Of a stretch of 64,000 nucleotides of DNA, positions 28,101 through 37,976 are shown in pieces (position 1 is the first letter of the stretch; every line of letters starts with the position of its first letter). Under the pieces are notes generated by a model. It was not told the origin of the DNA and ran no database searches. It saw nothing but the letters and a program-made list of their open reading frames with translations. Origin of the DNA: Stenotrophomonas sp. ZAC14D1_NAIMI4_1. Its GTDB lineage: Bacteria; Pseudomonadota; Gammaproteobacteria; Xanthomonadales; Xanthomonadaceae. Made by a program: the position numbers and the translations under genes. Location: assembly GCF_003086775.1 (NCBI RefSeq), contig NZ_CP026001.1:3250407-3314406 (forward strand). Direction: 5' to 3'.

Positions 28101-29021
28101 CACCTGCAGCGCCCAGCCGTCGCCCTGGCGCTGCCAGCGCAGGCGGGCCTGTACGCGCTGCAGCTGCAGGCCCGGCGTGGTCATCCCCGGCAGCGGCGCG
28201 CCATCGATGCGCACCTCGCGCAGGTCCGAATCGGTGGTCAGGGCCACCGGCGCGAAATCGCGCAGGGCCAGCCACAGGTTGAGTTCGCCCTTGCCCTCGC
28301 GCAGGCGCACGCCGCCGGCCGCCAGCAGCGGCGACCATGCATGGAAATCGACCGGGTCGGCACCCAGCCATGCCTGGCCGTTGCCGTGGCGGCGGTCCAG
28401 GTCCAGCACCGCCGTCAGCGGCAGCGCATCGGTCTGTGCCCAGGCGCGCACGCCCACCCGCAGGCGGTCGCCATCCACGCGCAGGCGCAGGTCGATGCGC
28501 GGCAGCGTGGCATCCACGCCCAGGCCGGGCGCATGCACGCCGAGGCGGCCACCGATCACCTGCAGTTCGCCCAGCCGGCGCAGCGCATCCAGCGGATCAC
28601 CGCTGCTGGATTGCGGCAGCCCTCGCACCGACCAGCGGCCATCGCTGGCCTGCTGCAGGTCCAGGGCCAGGCCGCGCAGGCGCAGTTCGGTCAGCGAACG
28701 GCCCGGCAGCAGGCCGCTGTACATCGACACCAGTACTTCGGCCTCACCGATGGCCAGCCCCTGCCCGGCGCCGATGCGCAGGCCCTTGAGCTGCAGCAGC
28801 GGGCCACGGCGGGTCCAGGCGGTGTCCAGTTGTTCAAAGCGCACCGGTTGCCCGGCGCGCTCACTCAGCCAGGCCGCAATCGCCTGGGGATGGCGCTCGG
28901 CCAACGGCAGCAGCTGGCTGAGCGTACCCACCAGCAGCGCCAGCACGACCAGACCGACCGCGCATGCAGCAACGAAATGACGGCGGATCCTTCGCAGTCG
29001 CAGGCGCGGCGGCGCGCTCAT
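25155..29021 (-). CDS. yhdP: YhdP-family AsmA-like envelope protein
   Basis: A 1288-residue inner-membrane-anchored periplasmic protein. One helix (about 19-42, [22 protein letters not shown]) anchors it, and the rest is a long beta-rich AsmA/TamB-like groove (DUF3971 followed by AsmA_2). In E. coli YhdP helps phospholipids travel to the outer membrane. The C-terminal part ending [29 protein letters not shown] is family-typical. The tail is a Pro/Arg-rich run. The start at 29021 is preferred to 29048 because it leaves 31 bases after rng and begins just before the basic flank of the helix. Confidence 0.92.
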   Translation of the reverse strand: MSAPPRLRLRRIRRHFVAACAVGLVVLALLVGTLSQLLPLAERHPQAIAAWLSERAGQPVRFEQLDTAWTRRGPLLQLKGLRIGAGQGLAIGEAEVLVSMYSGLLPGRSLTELRLRGLALDLQQASDGRWSVRGLPQSSSGDPLDALRRLGELQVIGGRLGVHAPGLGVDATLPRIDLRLRVDGDRLRVGVRAWAQTDALPLTAVLDLDRRHGNGQAWLGADPVDFHAWSPLLAAGGVRLREGKGELNLWLALRDFAPVALTTDSDLREVRIDGAPLPGMTTPGLQLQRVQARLRWQRQGDGWALQVPRLRLQAGPDQQQLDGLQVQVGKQLRISSGTVQAGTALRALALSDRLEPGLRRWLYLSRPQLDVQALQLQGERDGPLWAQGELQALGFASVGDAPGVRGLGGRFEGDADGFSLQLKPQQELQFDWPTGFGERHDLHLAGQIVGWRDEAGGWRIGTPAMRVEGTNYAADVRGGVWFQGDGTRPWLQLAAKLDDVPMTAAKRFWIHSKMSKGATDWLDAALVGGQVRGGIGLVSGDLDDWPFDNNDGRFEATGHISNGDIRFQHDWPLMGQVDADIAFIGPGFHMQGRGDLAGVAVQKFEAGIEDFGHAPLYVRADSQSEAGRLLAMLRQSGLHKDYGDTLDNLVASGSANVHFDLLQPLHHDESGGHLQGTVDLAGVKLVDKRFDLEFDAMQGQARYGSGGFAAEDLAVRHLGQDGRLSLRAGGYVRDPARAFESELAARLDAKVLIDRAPEMAWLKPYLEGTSAWTIAVNLPKVAPGAPAPPSELRLHSDLVGTRLDLPAPLDKPAADALATTVSAQLPMGDGRIDVAFGQRLALAARTHNNQTGVQVTMGSDRVDRDPPPSGLAINGRSPTLDALEWIGLARGAGGDGDPMPLRAVDVQVGRLMLIGGIFEQTRLQLRPGAQALDVRLDGPSLAGHLSVPNADGGTISGQLDRVHWQSSPAAPGADTAAAPARPQTGADDMDPAKLPPFALDIADLTFGKVVLGQAVLRTRPLGNGLNVDTLRFRAPDQEIDITGRWLGKGEGARTELTAKVRSQDLGGLMQNLDYAGQLRGGSGQAQLQAAWAGGPSDFQLGNLQGTLDIDARNGQLLELDPGAGRVLGLLSVAQLPRRLMFDFRDFFSKGFAFNHIEGGMQFADGMARTDKVLIEGPAANITIRGQTDLRQQQFDQTIDVNPRAGNLLTVVGAVAGGPVGAALGAATNAVLSKPLGEIGARTYRVTGPWKEPKVEVIERSRDRPPAPPRAPAPAPAVPPTVTDLPRPR

Positions 29022-29051
29022 CGGCCTCGACCGATGCCCGGGCCGCATGCT

Positions 29052-30539
29052 TCAGAGCAGAACGACATCGAACTGCTCCTGCAGGTACTGCTCATCGGCC
29101 TGGAAGCGGATGCTCTTGCCGAGGAACTCCTCCAGCTCGGCCACCGCCGACGACTCCTCGTCGGTGATGCGCGCCACGACCTTGGTCGAGGCGATCACCA
29201 GCAGGCGCGCCGCTTCGAACTGGCGCACCGCGCGGGTGATCTCGCGGAAGATCTCGTAGGTCACCGTCTCGGTGGTCTTGATCGAGCCCCGCCCGCTGCA
29301 CTGCGGGCAGGTCTCCGACAGCTGCCGTTCCAGGCTTTCCACGGTGCGCTTGCGGGTCATCTCGACCAGGCCCAGCGGCGAGAAGTCGTACACCGTGGTC
29401 TTGGCGTGGTCGCGGGCCAGGGCCTTTTCCAGCGTGCGCAGCACCTGGCGGCGGTGCTCGGCGTCATCCATGTCGATGAAGTCGATGATGATGATGCCGC
29501 CCAGGTTGCGCAGCCGCAGCTGCCTGGCCACCGCCTGCGCGGCCTCCAGGTTGGTGCGGAACACGGTCTCTTCCAGGTTGCGCTGGCCAAGGAACGAGCC
29601 GGTGTTCACGTCGATGGTGGTCATCGCCTCGGTCTGGTCGATGACCAGGTAGCCGCCGGACTTCAGCGGCACCTGCTTGTCCAGCGCGCGGCCGATCTCG
29701 TCCTCCACCCCGAACATGTCGAAGATCGGCCGGTCGCCCGAATACAGCTCCAGCTTCTCGGCCAGCACTGGCATGTACTTGGCCACGAAGGCCTGCAGCT
29801 GGGCGAAGGTTTCCTTCGAATCGACCTTCACCTTGTCCACGTCCTTGCGGATCAGGTCGCGCACCGAACGCAGCGGCAGGCTCAGGTCTTCATAGATGTT
29901 GCTGCACGAGGGGGCTTCGCGGCCCCGCCGTTCGACCACGTTCCAGACGCGCGACAGGTAGGCCACGTCCTCGGCGATGGCCTCGGCCGGCTGCCCTTCG
30001 GCATTGGTGCGCACGATGTAGCCATAGCCGCCATGCTGGGCCGACAGCTCGGTCACCAGCGCCTTCAGCCGCGCGCGCTCGCCTTCATCCTCGATGCGCG
30101 CCGACACGCCCACCACCTTGGACTGCGGCAGCAGCACCATGTAGCGGGACGGAATGCTGATCTGGGTGGTCAGGCGGGCGCCCTTGGTGCCGATCGGGTC
30201 CTTCACCACCTGCACCACGATGTCCTGGCCGTCGCGCAGCAGCTCGACGATAGGCACGCTGGACGGCGGCGGCAGGGTGGTGTGCTCGGTATCGGCGCTG
30301 GCCACCGGGGCCGGCCGCACCACGTCGTTGGCGTGCAGGAACGCGGCGCGCTCCAGGCCCACCTCGACGAAGGCCGCCTGCATGCCGGGCATGACCCGCT
30401 GCACCTTGCCCTTGTAGATGTTGCCGACCACGCCGCGGCGCCAGCCGCGTTCGATGTGCAGCTCCTGCAGCATGCCGTTCTCGATCACCGCGACCCGGGT
30501 CTCGCGCGGGGTCACATTGACCAGGATTTCCTCAGACAT
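29052..30539 (-). CDS. rng: Ribonuclease G
   Basis: A 495-residue single-strand-specific endoribonuclease needed for 16S rRNA 5' end processing and mRNA decay. N-terminal S1 domain ([45 protein letters not shown]), catalytic DNase I-like domain with Mg-binding IDVNTGSF and [10 protein letters not shown], and the zinc-link CPQCSGRG. Length fits RNase G rather than the much longer RNase E. The start overlaps the maf stop by 8 bases. Confidence 0.95.
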   Translation of the reverse strand: MSEEILVNVTPRETRVAVIENGMLQELHIERGWRRGVVGNIYKGKVQRVMPGMQAAFVEVGLERAAFLHANDVVRPAPVASADTEHTTLPPPSSVPIVELLRDGQDIVVQVVKDPIGTKGARLTTQISIPSRYMVLLPQSKVVGVSARIEDEGERARLKALVTELSAQHGGYGYIVRTNAEGQPAEAIAEDVAYLSRVWNVVERRGREAPSCSNIYEDLSLPLRSVRDLIRKDVDKVKVDSKETFAQLQAFVAKYMPVLAEKLELYSGDRPIFDMFGVEDEIGRALDKQVPLKSGGYLVIDQTEAMTTIDVNTGSFLGQRNLEETVFRTNLEAAQAVARQLRLRNLGGIIIIDFIDMDDAEHRRQVLRTLEKALARDHAKTTVYDFSPLGLVEMTRKRTVESLERQLSETCPQCSGRGSIKTTETVTYEIFREITRAVRQFEAARLLVIASTKVVARITDEESSAVAELEEFLGKSIRFQADEQYLQEQFDVVLL

Positions 30540-31140
30540 CGGCAGCCTCCCTGGCGGCATCGGCAATGGGGGCCGGCACGCCGCAGCGCGCCAGCAGACG
30601 ATCGGTATGAAGCAGCGGCAACCCCATCACGCCGGAGTAGCTGCCGGAAAGGTGTTCGATCCAGCGCTCGGCGCCTCCCTGGATGGCGTAGGCACCAGCC
30701 TTGTCCAGCGGCTCGCCGGTGGCCACGTAGGCGGCGATGTCGGCCGCGCTGATCGGGGCGAAGGTGACCTCGGACACGACCAGTTCACTGTCCAGCCCGC
30801 CAGCGCCCACCACCACCACGGCCGTCATCACCTGGTGGGTGCGCCCGGCCAGCCGTGCCAGCATCGCCCGCGCGTCGGCCGCATCGGCCGGCTTGCCGAA
30901 CACCTCGCCGTCGAGCACGACCTCGGTATCCGAGCCCAGCACCCGCGCCTGCGGGTCGCTGGCCAGCACCCCGGCCAGGCCGGCGCGCGCCTTGTCGGCC
31001 GCCACGCGGCATACATAGTGTTCGGCGCTTTCGGCAGCCGCGCGCACCTCGGGCACCTCCAGGTCGAGGGCCTGGAAGGGGCGTCCGAGTCGGGCCAGCA
31101 GCTGGTTGCGTCGGGGGGAGCGGGAAGCAAGATAGAGCAT
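30532..31140 (-). CDS. maf: Maf-family nucleoside triphosphate pyrophosphatase
   Basis: A 202-residue house-cleaning NTP pyrophosphatase. The opening [19 protein letters not shown] has the Maf S-R-SPRR motif; [15 protein letters not shown] holds the metal-binding Asp and Glu; [28 protein letters not shown] is the C-terminal Maf signature. The gene before rng in E. coli (yhdE) hydrolyses dTTP and UTP, so that specificity is likely here. Start ATG 31140 places the SxSPRR motif at residue 6. Confidence 0.94.
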   Translation of the reverse strand: MLYLASRSPRRNQLLARLGRPFQALDLEVPEVRAAAESAEHYVCRVAADKARAGLAGVLASDPQARVLGSDTEVVLDGEVFGKPADAADARAMLARLAGRTHQVMTAVVVVGAGGLDSELVVSEVTFAPISAADIAAYVATGEPLDKAGAYAIQGGAERWIEHLSGSYSGVMGLPLLHTDRLLARCGVPAPIADAAREAADV

Positions 31141-31270
31141 CGGCACAGCATAACCTGAGGGCGCTGCCTGAATCGTCGGCAACCCCGCCCGGCACGCCTC
31201 AAACCCCGAACGGACTCACAGCGCGTTCATCGCTACGACACCACCCTCACCGCCACAACAAGGAGATCCC

Positions 31271-32008
31271 ATGCGCCGCACCGTCACCCCGCTGCTGCTC
31301 GCCCTGTCCCTCGCTCTTGGAGCCTCGATGACCGCCCACGCCGCCCCGTCGTCGCCGTCGATCGCCGCCGCGGCCGAAGGCACCCTGCTGAACATCTCGG
31401 CCAATGCCGAGGCCACCCGCGTGCCGGACGTGGCCACCCTGTCGGCCGGCGTGGTCACCCAGGCCGCCGACGGCAACAGCGCCATGCGCCAGAACGCCCA
31501 GCAGATGGACAAGGTGCTGGCCGCGATCAAGGCCGCCGGCATTGCCGAGCGCGACGTGCAGACCAGCGGCGTCAGCCTGAACCCCCAGTACCGCTATGCC
31601 GACAACGAAGCGCCGAAGATCACCGGCTACCAGGCCAGCAACACGGTCAGCCTGAAGGTGCGCGACATCGCCAAGCTGGGCAAGGTGCTCGATGCCCTGG
31701 CGGCCCAGGGTGCCAACCAGATCAACGGCCCGCAGTTCGAGATCGACCAGCCCGAGCCGGTCTATGACGAAGCCCGCCTGGCCGCGCTGAAGAAGGCCCA
31801 GGCCCGCGCCCAGACCTATGCGACGTCGCTGGGCCTGCAGGTGCGCCGCATCGTCAGCATTTCCGAGAACAGCAACGGCGGCTTCCGCCCGATGCCGATG
31901 ATGCGGGCCATGGCCGCCGGTGCGGCGATGGACAAGGCCACCCCGGTCGCGCCCGGTGAATCGACCGTGTCGGTGAACCTGGACGTGGTGTTCGAACTGG
32001 GCCGCTGA
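31271..32008 (+). CDS. SIMPL-domain (DUF541) periplasmic protein
   Basis: A 245-residue exported protein: signal peptide (1-27, ending MTAHA) and then the SIMPL fold. It opens LLNISANAEATRVPDVATLSAGVVTQA and has the conserved GVSLNPQYRY..KITGYQASNTVSLKVRDI in the middle; the C-terminal strand SVNLDVVFEL is typical. Family members are linked to envelope stress or signalling but lack a known reaction. AAGGAG precedes the ATG. No operon partners; REP elements follow. Confidence 0.9.
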   Translation: MRRTVTPLLLALSLALGASMTAHAAPSSPSIAAAAEGTLLNISANAEATRVPDVATLSAGVVTQAADGNSAMRQNAQQMDKVLAAIKAAGIAERDVQTSGVSLNPQYRYADNEAPKITGYQASNTVSLKVRDIAKLGKVLDALAAQGANQINGPQFEIDQPEPVYDEARLAALKKAQARAQTYATSLGLQVRRIVSISENSNGGFRPMPMMRAMAAGAAMDKATPVAPGESTVSVNLDVVFELGR

Positions 32009-32044
32009 TCGCCCGCGCCAGGCCAGCGCGGGGCCGCCACATGG

Positions 32045-32167
32045 GTAGCGCGGGGCCATGCCCCGCGAGCGCAGCGGCGCGTCTTCATCCGCCGGGCATG
32101 GCCCGGCGCTACCGGCAGATGCCTCGCGCGGGGCCGCCACATGGGTAGCGCGGGGCCGTGCCCCGCG
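32045..32167. repeat. Three SMAG/REP palindromes, two of them a 100-base duplication
   Basis: GTAG-CGCGGGGC-CAT-GCCCCGCG (32045-32067), CGCCGGGC-ATG-GCCCGGCG-CTACC (32090-32113, opposite orientation), and GTAG-CGCGGGGC-CGT-GCCCCGCG (32145-32167). Copies one and three are exactly 100 bases apart with matching flanks (GGGGCCGCCACATGG before, AGCGCAGCGGC after). The rest of the gap to tonB (32168-32385) shows no gene and no clear promoter. Confidence 0.85.
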
Positions 32168-32385
32168 AGCGCAGCGGCAGACCACACGCGGCGCCCCCCG
32201 GGGCGCCGTTTTCTTTGGCCGGTGGCCGATCAGGCGCCACAGATGAAGGCCAGCCCAACGGCAGTGACCCTGCCTCTAGGCAGTGGCCGGGCGCCGGCGC
32301 TAATGATTGACTGCCAGCCGCGTGCGGCAACCCCGATGGCGGCCCTGGTGCGTTGAGGACTTCGTCACTGGCATGGAGGTGGACC

Positions 32386-33045
32386 ATGGTTCGTACGTAT
32401 CCCGTTGTACCGCTGCAGTTCGATCCCGCCCGCGTCGCCGCCTGGAGCGCGGCTATTGCCCTGCACCTGCTGGCCTTTCTGTTGCTGCTCATCCCGGCAA
32501 CCTACCAGGCGATCACCGCCCTTCCCCGCGACAGCACCGAGGTCAGGCTGATCCCCAAGGAGCAACCGGAACCGCCGGAGCCGACCCCGGTGCCGCCGGA
32601 GCTGGTCCAGGTGAAGGTCGACCCCAAGCCGAAGACCACGCCGACGGTCGTCCCGCCCCTGCCCACCCCGACCGCAACGCTGGAAGAAGCCCAAGGCATC
32701 ATCCTGCCCGCCGCCGAACCGGCACCGGTACAGGCGGTGCCGAGCGTGGCGCCCTCCACCCCGATGGCCGGGGTGCAGCTGCAGTACCGCAGCGCCCCGC
32801 CGCCGGCCTACCCGGTGCAGGCCGTGCGCAACCACGAACAGGGCACCGTCCTGCTGCGGGTCGAGGTGGACCCCAGCGGCCAGCCGGTGGATGTCAGCAT
32901 CGAGCGCAGCAGTGGCTCGCGCAGCCTGGACCAGGCGGCCCGGCAGCAGGTCCTGCGCCACTGGCGCTTCGTGCCGGCCGAGCGTGATGGCCAGGCGGTA
33001 GCGGCCATCGGCATGGTGCCGGTGCAGTTCTCCCTGCCGCAGTAA
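32386..33045 (+). CDS. tonB: TonB-family energy transducer
   Basis: A 219-residue inner-membrane protein. A single N-terminal helix (AAWSAAIALHLLAFLLLLIP, about 19-38) is followed by a Pro/Glu/Lys-rich periplasm-spanning arm (PEPPEPTPVPPE, PKPKTTPTVVPPLPTP) and a C-terminal TonB domain from residue about 140 (AYPVQAVRNHEQGTVLLRVEVDPSGQP..LDQAARQQVLRHWRF). It passes proton-motive energy from ExbBD to outer-membrane receptors; exbBD are not in the window. GGAGGT precedes the ATG at 32386. It sits just upstream of a TonB-dependent receptor gene. Confidence 0.92.
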   Translation: MVRTYPVVPLQFDPARVAAWSAAIALHLLAFLLLLIPATYQAITALPRDSTEVRLIPKEQPEPPEPTPVPPELVQVKVDPKPKTTPTVVPPLPTPTATLEEAQGIILPAAEPAPVQAVPSVAPSTPMAGVQLQYRSAPPPAYPVQAVRNHEQGTVLLRVEVDPSGQPVDVSIERSSGSRSLDQAARQQVLRHWRFVPAERDGQAVAAIGMVPVQFSLPQ

Positions 33046-33266
33046 GGCCCGTGCCGGCCCGGCGCACTGCCGGGCCGGCCATACGCGCCGCCCGTACCCC
33101 GTCAATAGCCGTTCACGCCAAAACATTTCGCTTTGGTCGAAAGATCGTTACGAATTCAGTAAAACTTCACACCGTCGTCACCTGCCAGAAACCTAGATTG
33201 ATGCGTCCCCGGGGCACACCGGGTGACAGCCCTCAATGCTCGAGTTTTCCAGTCAGGAGAGAAGCT

Positions 33267-36056
33267 GTGAAACACCCGATCCAACGGCCCGCCAGCCGCC
33301 GCCAAAACCACCTGGCAACTTCCATCACCCATATCCTCGCTGGCGGCACCCTGCTGCTGGCCGGCGCCGCGGTCTCCTCCTCTGCCTTCGCACAGGAACA
33401 GGCCACCAACCTTGACCGCATCACGGTCACCGGTTCGAACATCCCGCGCACCAACACCGAAACGCCGTCCCCGGTGCAGGTGGTGACCCGCCAGGAAATC
33501 GACCGCACCGGCAAGACCACGGTCGCCGAATACCTGCAGACGCTGACCGCCGACGGCGCCGGCTCCATTCCCAAGACCTTCGGCAACGGCTTCGCCGGTG
33601 GCGGCGCGGGCATTTCGCTGCGCGGCCTGGGCGCCGGCTCGACGCTGGTGCTGTTGAACGGCCGCCGCATGGCGACCTACGGCCTGGCCGACGACGGCCA
33701 GAAGGTGTTCACCGACCTCAGCACCATCCCGCTTGACGCTGTCGAGCGCGTGGAAGTGCTGAAGGACGGCGCCTCGGCCATCTACGGTTCCGACGCGATC
33801 GCCGGCGTGGTCAACATCATCCTGCGCAGCGACTTCCAGGGCGCGATCCTGCGTGGTTCCTACGGCGTGTCCGGCGATGGCGACGGCGATGCCAAGAAGG
33901 CCACCCTGACCGCCGGTACCGGCGACCTCGCCAGCGATGGCTGGAACGCCTTCTTCAGCCTGGACGTCGGCAAGACCGACCGCATCCAGATCAGCGACCG
34001 CAAGAACCGCAAGTGGATCGGCACCGGCGACATCCGCCGCTGGGGCTACGATGCCGCCGATGCGCAGTTCCTGGGTGGCGCCTACCTGTCCGGCGGCACG
34101 GCAGGCGGCACCGGCCCGAACGGCTCGGTGTTCGACAACACCGGCCACCTGGTCGCCCTGCCGGGCTGCGCCGGCGTGACCACGATCCCGGGCCAGACCG
34201 ATGCCACCGCCCAGGCACAGGGTTGCCTGTGGGATCCGGCACAGCTGTACCGCGACCTGAGCCCGGAAGAGAAGTACGTCAACGTGTTCGGTCGTGCCAG
34301 CTTCGCCTTCGGTGAAGGTGGTGAGATCTACACCGAGATCGGCTACTCGAAGAAGGAAACCATCTTCAGCAACACGCCGTCCGGCGTGTCCGGCGGCTGG
34401 GGTTACCCGGGCGGCCCGGTCAACGCCAACAGCGGCCCGGGTGCAACCATGCTGTACGCCGGCCACCCGGACAACCCGCTGCCCTACGCTGCGCGCCTGC
34501 GCTACAGCGCCTGGGACGTGGGCCCGCGCGTGACCGACAACACCAATGAGTTCAACCGCTTCCTGGTGGGTGCCAAGGGCAACTGGGGTGAGTGGAGCTA
34601 CGACACCGCCTACCTGCATTCGGGCACCGACCTGGTCAACAAGCGCACCGGCTTCCTGAACTACGACGCCGTGCGCTGCGTGCTGGGCAACCCGGCCTGC
34701 CCGTACGGCACCTGGCGCATCGGCGACAACGCGTCGCAGACGCCGCAGTCGGTCTACGATGCGATCAGCCCGACCATCAGCGCCCGCGCCAAGTCCAGCC
34801 TGGACATGTTCGACTTCACCATCTCGCGCAGCCTGATGGACCTGAAGGGCGGCCCGCTGGGCCTGGCCTTCGGTACCGAGTGGCGCAAGACCAGCAACAG
34901 CCTGACCCCGCAGACGTTCACCGACGTTGGCCAGATCATCGGCCTGGGCTACTCGGCCTATGACGGCACCCAGAACGTGTACGCCGGCTACGCCGAACTG
35001 TCCGCGCCGGTGCTGGAATCGCTGGAACTGTCCGGCGCCGTGCGTTACGACAAGTACGAGAGCGGTGAAGGCAAGGCCACGCCGAAGCTGGGCGTGAAGT
35101 GGACCCCGGCCGACTGGATCGCCCTGCGCGCCAGCTACGCCGAAGGCTTCCGCGCGCCGAACCCGGCCGAGAACGGTGACGGTGGCCTGGCCGCCTTCTC
35201 CAACGCACGCGATCCGGTGCGTTGCGGCATCGATCCGGCCAACGAGTGCACCGCGCGCTCGGTGGCGATCATCACCCGCCCGAACAAGGACCTGAAGCCG
35301 GAAGAGTCCAAGAGCTACTCGGTGGGTATCGTGCTGCAGCCGACCTCCAGCACCTCGATGACCGTTGACGCCTGGGAAATCAAGCGCACCAACGAAATCG
35401 CGCAGGGCAGCACCGCCGACGCCATCGCCGCCGGCAACGTGCTGCGTGACTCCAACAACATCGGTGGCGTGCTCAACAGCGGCACGATCCTGGCGGTCAA
35501 CACGGCCTACGTGAACGCCAACTCCTCGCGTGTCCGCGGTATCGACACCGACGTGCGCCAGACCTTCGACCTGGGTCCGGGCCAGCTGGAGATGGACCTG
35601 CAGTGGAGCCACATCCTGAAGTTCGAACGTACCGAGGGTGACACCACCGTCGATTACGTCGGCACCCACGGCAACTGCGACGTGACCAACTGCATCGGTA
35701 CGCCGCAGGACAAGATCAACTTCGGCACCACCTGGAAGCAGGGCCCGTGGAGCGTCAGCGGCGTGGTGAACTACATCGACAGCATGGAGAACAAGGACCG
35801 CCGCGGTGGCGACTACCTGGCCTTCTATGAAGATGGTTCGCCGGTGGAGAAGATCTCCTCCTTCACCACCTTCGATCTGTCCGGCCGCTGGAACATCACC
35901 GAAGCCTTCGAACTGAACGCATCGGTGCAGAACGTGTTCGATCGCATCGCTCCGCTCGACCCCAGCACCTACGGTGCGGTCAACTACAACCCGCTGCACT
36001 TCAGCGGCGCGATTGGTCGTTACTTCACCGTCGGCGCCAAGTACACCTTCAAGTAA
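33267..36056 (+). CDS. TonB-dependent outer-membrane receptor
   Basis: A 929-residue receptor. An extended signal peptide (about 1-44, ending SSAFAQ) is followed by LDRITVTGSNIPRTN, a likely TonB box, then the plug domain (TPSPVQVVTRQEIDRTG..GAGISLRGLGAGSTLVLLNGRRMA..VERVEVLKDGASAIYGSDAIAGVVNIIL). A 22-stranded barrel runs to the end (YFTVGAKYTFK). The wording is that of the large xanthomonad receptor group with unknown, often oligosaccharide or peptide, substrates. GTG start at 33267 with an AGGAGA ribosome site. A strong terminator follows. The 221 bases upstream carry no gene and should hold its promoter. Confidence 0.93.
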   Translation: MKHPIQRPASRRQNHLATSITHILAGGTLLLAGAAVSSSAFAQEQATNLDRITVTGSNIPRTNTETPSPVQVVTRQEIDRTGKTTVAEYLQTLTADGAGSIPKTFGNGFAGGGAGISLRGLGAGSTLVLLNGRRMATYGLADDGQKVFTDLSTIPLDAVERVEVLKDGASAIYGSDAIAGVVNIILRSDFQGAILRGSYGVSGDGDGDAKKATLTAGTGDLASDGWNAFFSLDVGKTDRIQISDRKNRKWIGTGDIRRWGYDAADAQFLGGAYLSGGTAGGTGPNGSVFDNTGHLVALPGCAGVTTIPGQTDATAQAQGCLWDPAQLYRDLSPEEKYVNVFGRASFAFGEGGEIYTEIGYSKKETIFSNTPSGVSGGWGYPGGPVNANSGPGATMLYAGHPDNPLPYAARLRYSAWDVGPRVTDNTNEFNRFLVGAKGNWGEWSYDTAYLHSGTDLVNKRTGFLNYDAVRCVLGNPACPYGTWRIGDNASQTPQSVYDAISPTISARAKSSLDMFDFTISRSLMDLKGGPLGLAFGTEWRKTSNSLTPQTFTDVGQIIGLGYSAYDGTQNVYAGYAELSAPVLESLELSGAVRYDKYESGEGKATPKLGVKWTPADWIALRASYAEGFRAPNPAENGDGGLAAFSNARDPVRCGIDPANECTARSVAIITRPNKDLKPEESKSYSVGIVLQPTSSTSMTVDAWEIKRTNEIAQGSTADAIAAGNVLRDSNNIGGVLNSGTILAVNTAYVNANSSRVRGIDTDVRQTFDLGPGQLEMDLQWSHILKFERTEGDTTVDYVGTHGNCDVTNCIGTPQDKINFGTTWKQGPWSVSGVVNYIDSMENKDRRGGDYLAFYEDGSPVEKISSFTTFDLSGRWNITEAFELNASVQNVFDRIAPLDPSTYGAVNYNPLHFSGAIGRYFTVGAKYTFK

Positions 36057-36074
36057 TCGAAGGCGCGTCACCTG

Positions 36075-36110
36075 CAAAGGCCCGGGCAACTGCCCGGGCC
36101 TTTGTTTTTT
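36075..36110 (+). terminator. Rho-independent terminator of the receptor gene
   Basis: A 14-bp stem, CAAAGGCCCGGGCA (36075-36088) and TGCCCGGGCCTTTG (36091-36104), followed by TTTTTT. Confidence 0.93.
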
Positions 36111-36153
36111 GCGTCGCGCCGGGCATGTGCGGCGCCCTGGCAGACGCGCAAAA

Positions 36154-36181
36154 AAAACCCGCATCTCGCGATGCGGGTTTT
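36154..36181 (-). terminator. Terminator of tRNA-Asn
   Basis: An 11-bp stem, AAAACCCGCAT (36154-36164) and ATGCGGGTTTT (36171-36181), with extra A's at 36150-36156 that read as a T-run on the minus strand. Confidence 0.85.
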
Positions 36182-36187
36182 CAGAGG

Positions 36188-36264
36188 TGGCGCCCGAAGT
36201 TGGACTCGAACCAACGACCCCCTGATTAACAGTCAAGTGCTCTAACCGGCTGAGCTATTCGGGC
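36188..36264 (-). tRNA. tRNA-Asn (anticodon GTT)
   Basis: 77 bases on the minus strand. The acceptor stem is GCCCGAA with TTCGGGC, the D stem GCTC/GAGC, the anticodon arm CTTGA-CTGTTAA-TCAGG with anticodon GTT, and the T arm GTTGG-TTCGAGT-CCAAC. CCA is encoded. All arms pair. It lies downstream of rlmH and is followed by its own terminator. Confidence 0.97.
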
Positions 36265-36286
36265 AGACGACTAGTATAACCACTCT

Positions 36287-36757
36287 TCACGCGCGATGGT
36301 AGGGGTGATTGGCAATCATTGCCGCCGCGCGATACAGCTGCTCGGCCACCACCAGGCGCACCAGCATGTGCGGCAGCGTGAGCGGTCCGATCGACCACTT
36401 CTCATCGGCCAGCGCGGACACTTCCGGCGAGTGACCTTCCGGGCCACCGATCAGGAAGGCGAGGTCCCTGCCCTGCCCGCGCCAGTGCTCGAGGCGCTGC
36501 GCCAGCTGTTCGGAACTGAGCTGGCGGCCCGGCACATCCAGTGCCACCACGTAGGCGTTCTTCGGCAGCGCGGCAATCACCCGCTTGCCTTCGTCCTCGG
36601 TGGCGCGGCGCGCATCGCGCCCCTTGCCACGCAGGCCCGGCTCGATTTCCACCAGCTCGAACGGCAACCAGTGCGACAGCCGTTTCTGGTACTCGGCAAA
36701 GCCCTGCGCGACCCAGCTGGGTGCGCGTTCACCGGTGGCGATCAGGCGCGCTTTCAT
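36287..36757 (-). CDS. rlmH: 23S rRNA (pseudouridine1915-N3)-methyltransferase
   Basis: A 156-residue SPOUT methyltransferase that methylates pseudouridine 1915 in helix 69 of assembled 70S ribosomes, using SAM. It has the trefoil-knot SAM loop LAFLIGGPEGHSPEV and the C-terminal HMLVRLVVAEQLYRAAAMIANHPYHR, the family's last block. Start is ATG 36757 (MKARLIATGER); a second ATG three codons upstream is possible. It is the last gene of the leuS-rlmH operon. Confidence 0.96.
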   Translation of the reverse strand: MKARLIATGERAPSWVAQGFAEYQKRLSHWLPFELVEIEPGLRGKGRDARRATEDEGKRVIAALPKNAYVVALDVPGRQLSSEQLAQRLEHWRGQGRDLAFLIGGPEGHSPEVSALADEKWSIGPLTLPHMLVRLVVAEQLYRAAAMIANHPYHRA

Positions 36758-36822
36758 CGATGGCATCTCCAAAACGTCGACGGCGCCATCGGCGCCGTCG
36801 AAGGGTGCAGCAACGCCGTGGC

Positions 36823-37236
36823 TCAGGCCACTTCGTCGTCGTCGCTCGGCGGCGGCTGGTCGCCAACCGTCCACAGGCGCTCGAGCGCGTAGAACTCGCG
36901 CACGCGCGGCAGCATGACGTGGACGATGACGTCGCCCAGGTCGACCAGCACCCACTCGGCTTCGCGCTCGCCTTCCACGCCCAGCGGCATCACGTCGATG
37001 TTCTTGGCGAAGCGCACGACTTCATCGGCGATCGACTTGACGTGGCGGGTCGAGGTGCCCGAAACGACGATCATGTAGTCGGCCACGCTGGACCGGCCGC
37101 GCACGTCGATCTCGACCAGGTCCTTGGCCTTCAGGTCTTCGGTGGCTTGGCGGACGCTGGCCAGCAGTTCCGGCACGGAGGGCGGCGGGCTGGGCAGATC
37201 GACCTTGATGGTCTGGGGCTGGGTCTGGTTGCTCAA
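36823..37236 (-). CDS. rsfS: Ribosomal silencing factor RsfS
   Basis: A 137-residue RsfS/Iojap protein that binds uL14 and blocks 30S-50S joining in stationary phase. Conserved parts: LKAKDLVEIDVRGRSSVADYMIVVSGTSTRHVKSIADEV and GEREAEWVLVDLGDVIVHVMLPRVREFYALERLW. A short acidic tail (SDDDEVA) ends it. Its usual neighbours nadD and rlmH flank it. Confidence 0.96.
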   Translation of the reverse strand: MSNQTQPQTIKVDLPSPPPSVPELLASVRQATEDLKAKDLVEIDVRGRSSVADYMIVVSGTSTRHVKSIADEVVRFAKNIDVMPLGVEGEREAEWVLVDLGDVIVHVMLPRVREFYALERLWTVGDQPPPSDDDEVA

Positions 37237-37307
37237 AGTGGATCGACTCGATAAACGTGGGGGCGATTATACGGGCATGGCGCGCCTGCGCCATTCACGG
37301 CATGCAT

Positions 37308-37976
37308 TCAGGGCGTATCGGGCCGGTACAGGCGCTGGTCGGCCACGTAGTCGGCCACCGCCGGCGGCAGCATGGCCCGCCAGGGCCCGGCGGCGGCGAT
37401 CTGGGTGCGGACGGCGCTGGCCGATTCACCGCGCAGGGGCTGGTGCAGGCGCAGCACGCGCCCGGCCGGGCTGGCGAACAGCGACTGCTCGTTGTCGGCC
37501 CAGCGGCCCTCCAGGGCCTGGCCGAGCTCGCCGGCGACGGCATCGCGCAGGGGGCTGCCCGGGCGCTCGGCCACGATGAAATGGGCCAGGCCGAACAGCG
37601 CCTGCCATTCATGCCAGGCCGGCAGGGCCAGCAGGCTGTCGGCACCCACCAGCCAGGCCAGCGGCCGGCTCGGGCCCAGTTCGGCGCGCAGCTCGCGCAG
37701 GGTGTCCACGGTATAGGACGGGCGGCCGGGATCCCGTGCGGCCCGGTCCAGCTCGCGGCGGTCCAGCAGCAGGCCGGGCTCGTCACCGATGGCCAGCGAC
37801 AGCATGCGGCAGCGTTGTTCAGCGGTGGCGCCCGGGGCCGCGCGGTGCGGCGGGTCGGCGGCCGGCAACATGCGCACGGCCACCTGCAGTTCGTCGCGTG
37901 CGGCGCGCGCGATGGCCAGATGGCCCAGGTGCACCGGATCGAAGGTGCCGCCGTAGTAGATCCGCAGGCTCATCAC
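37308..37976 (-). CDS. nadD: Nicotinate-nucleotide adenylyltransferase
   Basis: A 222-residue cytosolic enzyme that makes deamido-NAD from nicotinate mononucleotide and ATP in NAD biosynthesis. It has the nucleotidyltransferase motif GGTFDPVHLGHL (residues 9-20) and SASAVRTQI for the family's SSTxIR near the end. The possible starts are a GTG at 37976 and an ATG at 37973; the GTG follows the holA stop directly. Confidence 0.95.
   Translation of the reverse strand: MMSLRIYYGGTFDPVHLGHLAIARAARDELQVAVRMLPAADPPHRAAPGATAEQRCRMLSLAIGDEPGLLLDRRELDRAARDPGRPSYTVDTLRELRAELGPSRPLAWLVGADSLLALPAWHEWQALFGLAHFIVAERPGSPLRDAVAGELGQALEGRWADNEQSLFASPAGRVLRLHQPLRGESASAVRTQIAAAGPWRAMLPPAVADYVADQRLYRPDTP

Noticed and set aside
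24870..30752. A plus-strand open frame of 1960 codons opposite tldD, yhdP, rng and maf
   Set aside because: It is antisense to four well-supported genes and its composition (His, Gln, Arg, Ala) is what the complement of GC-rich codons gives. No domain is visible.
33156..36236. A 1026-codon minus-strand open frame opposite the TonB-dependent receptor
   Set aside because: The receptor frame has a clear plug and barrel; the antisense frame runs through the tRNA gene and has no recognisable motif.
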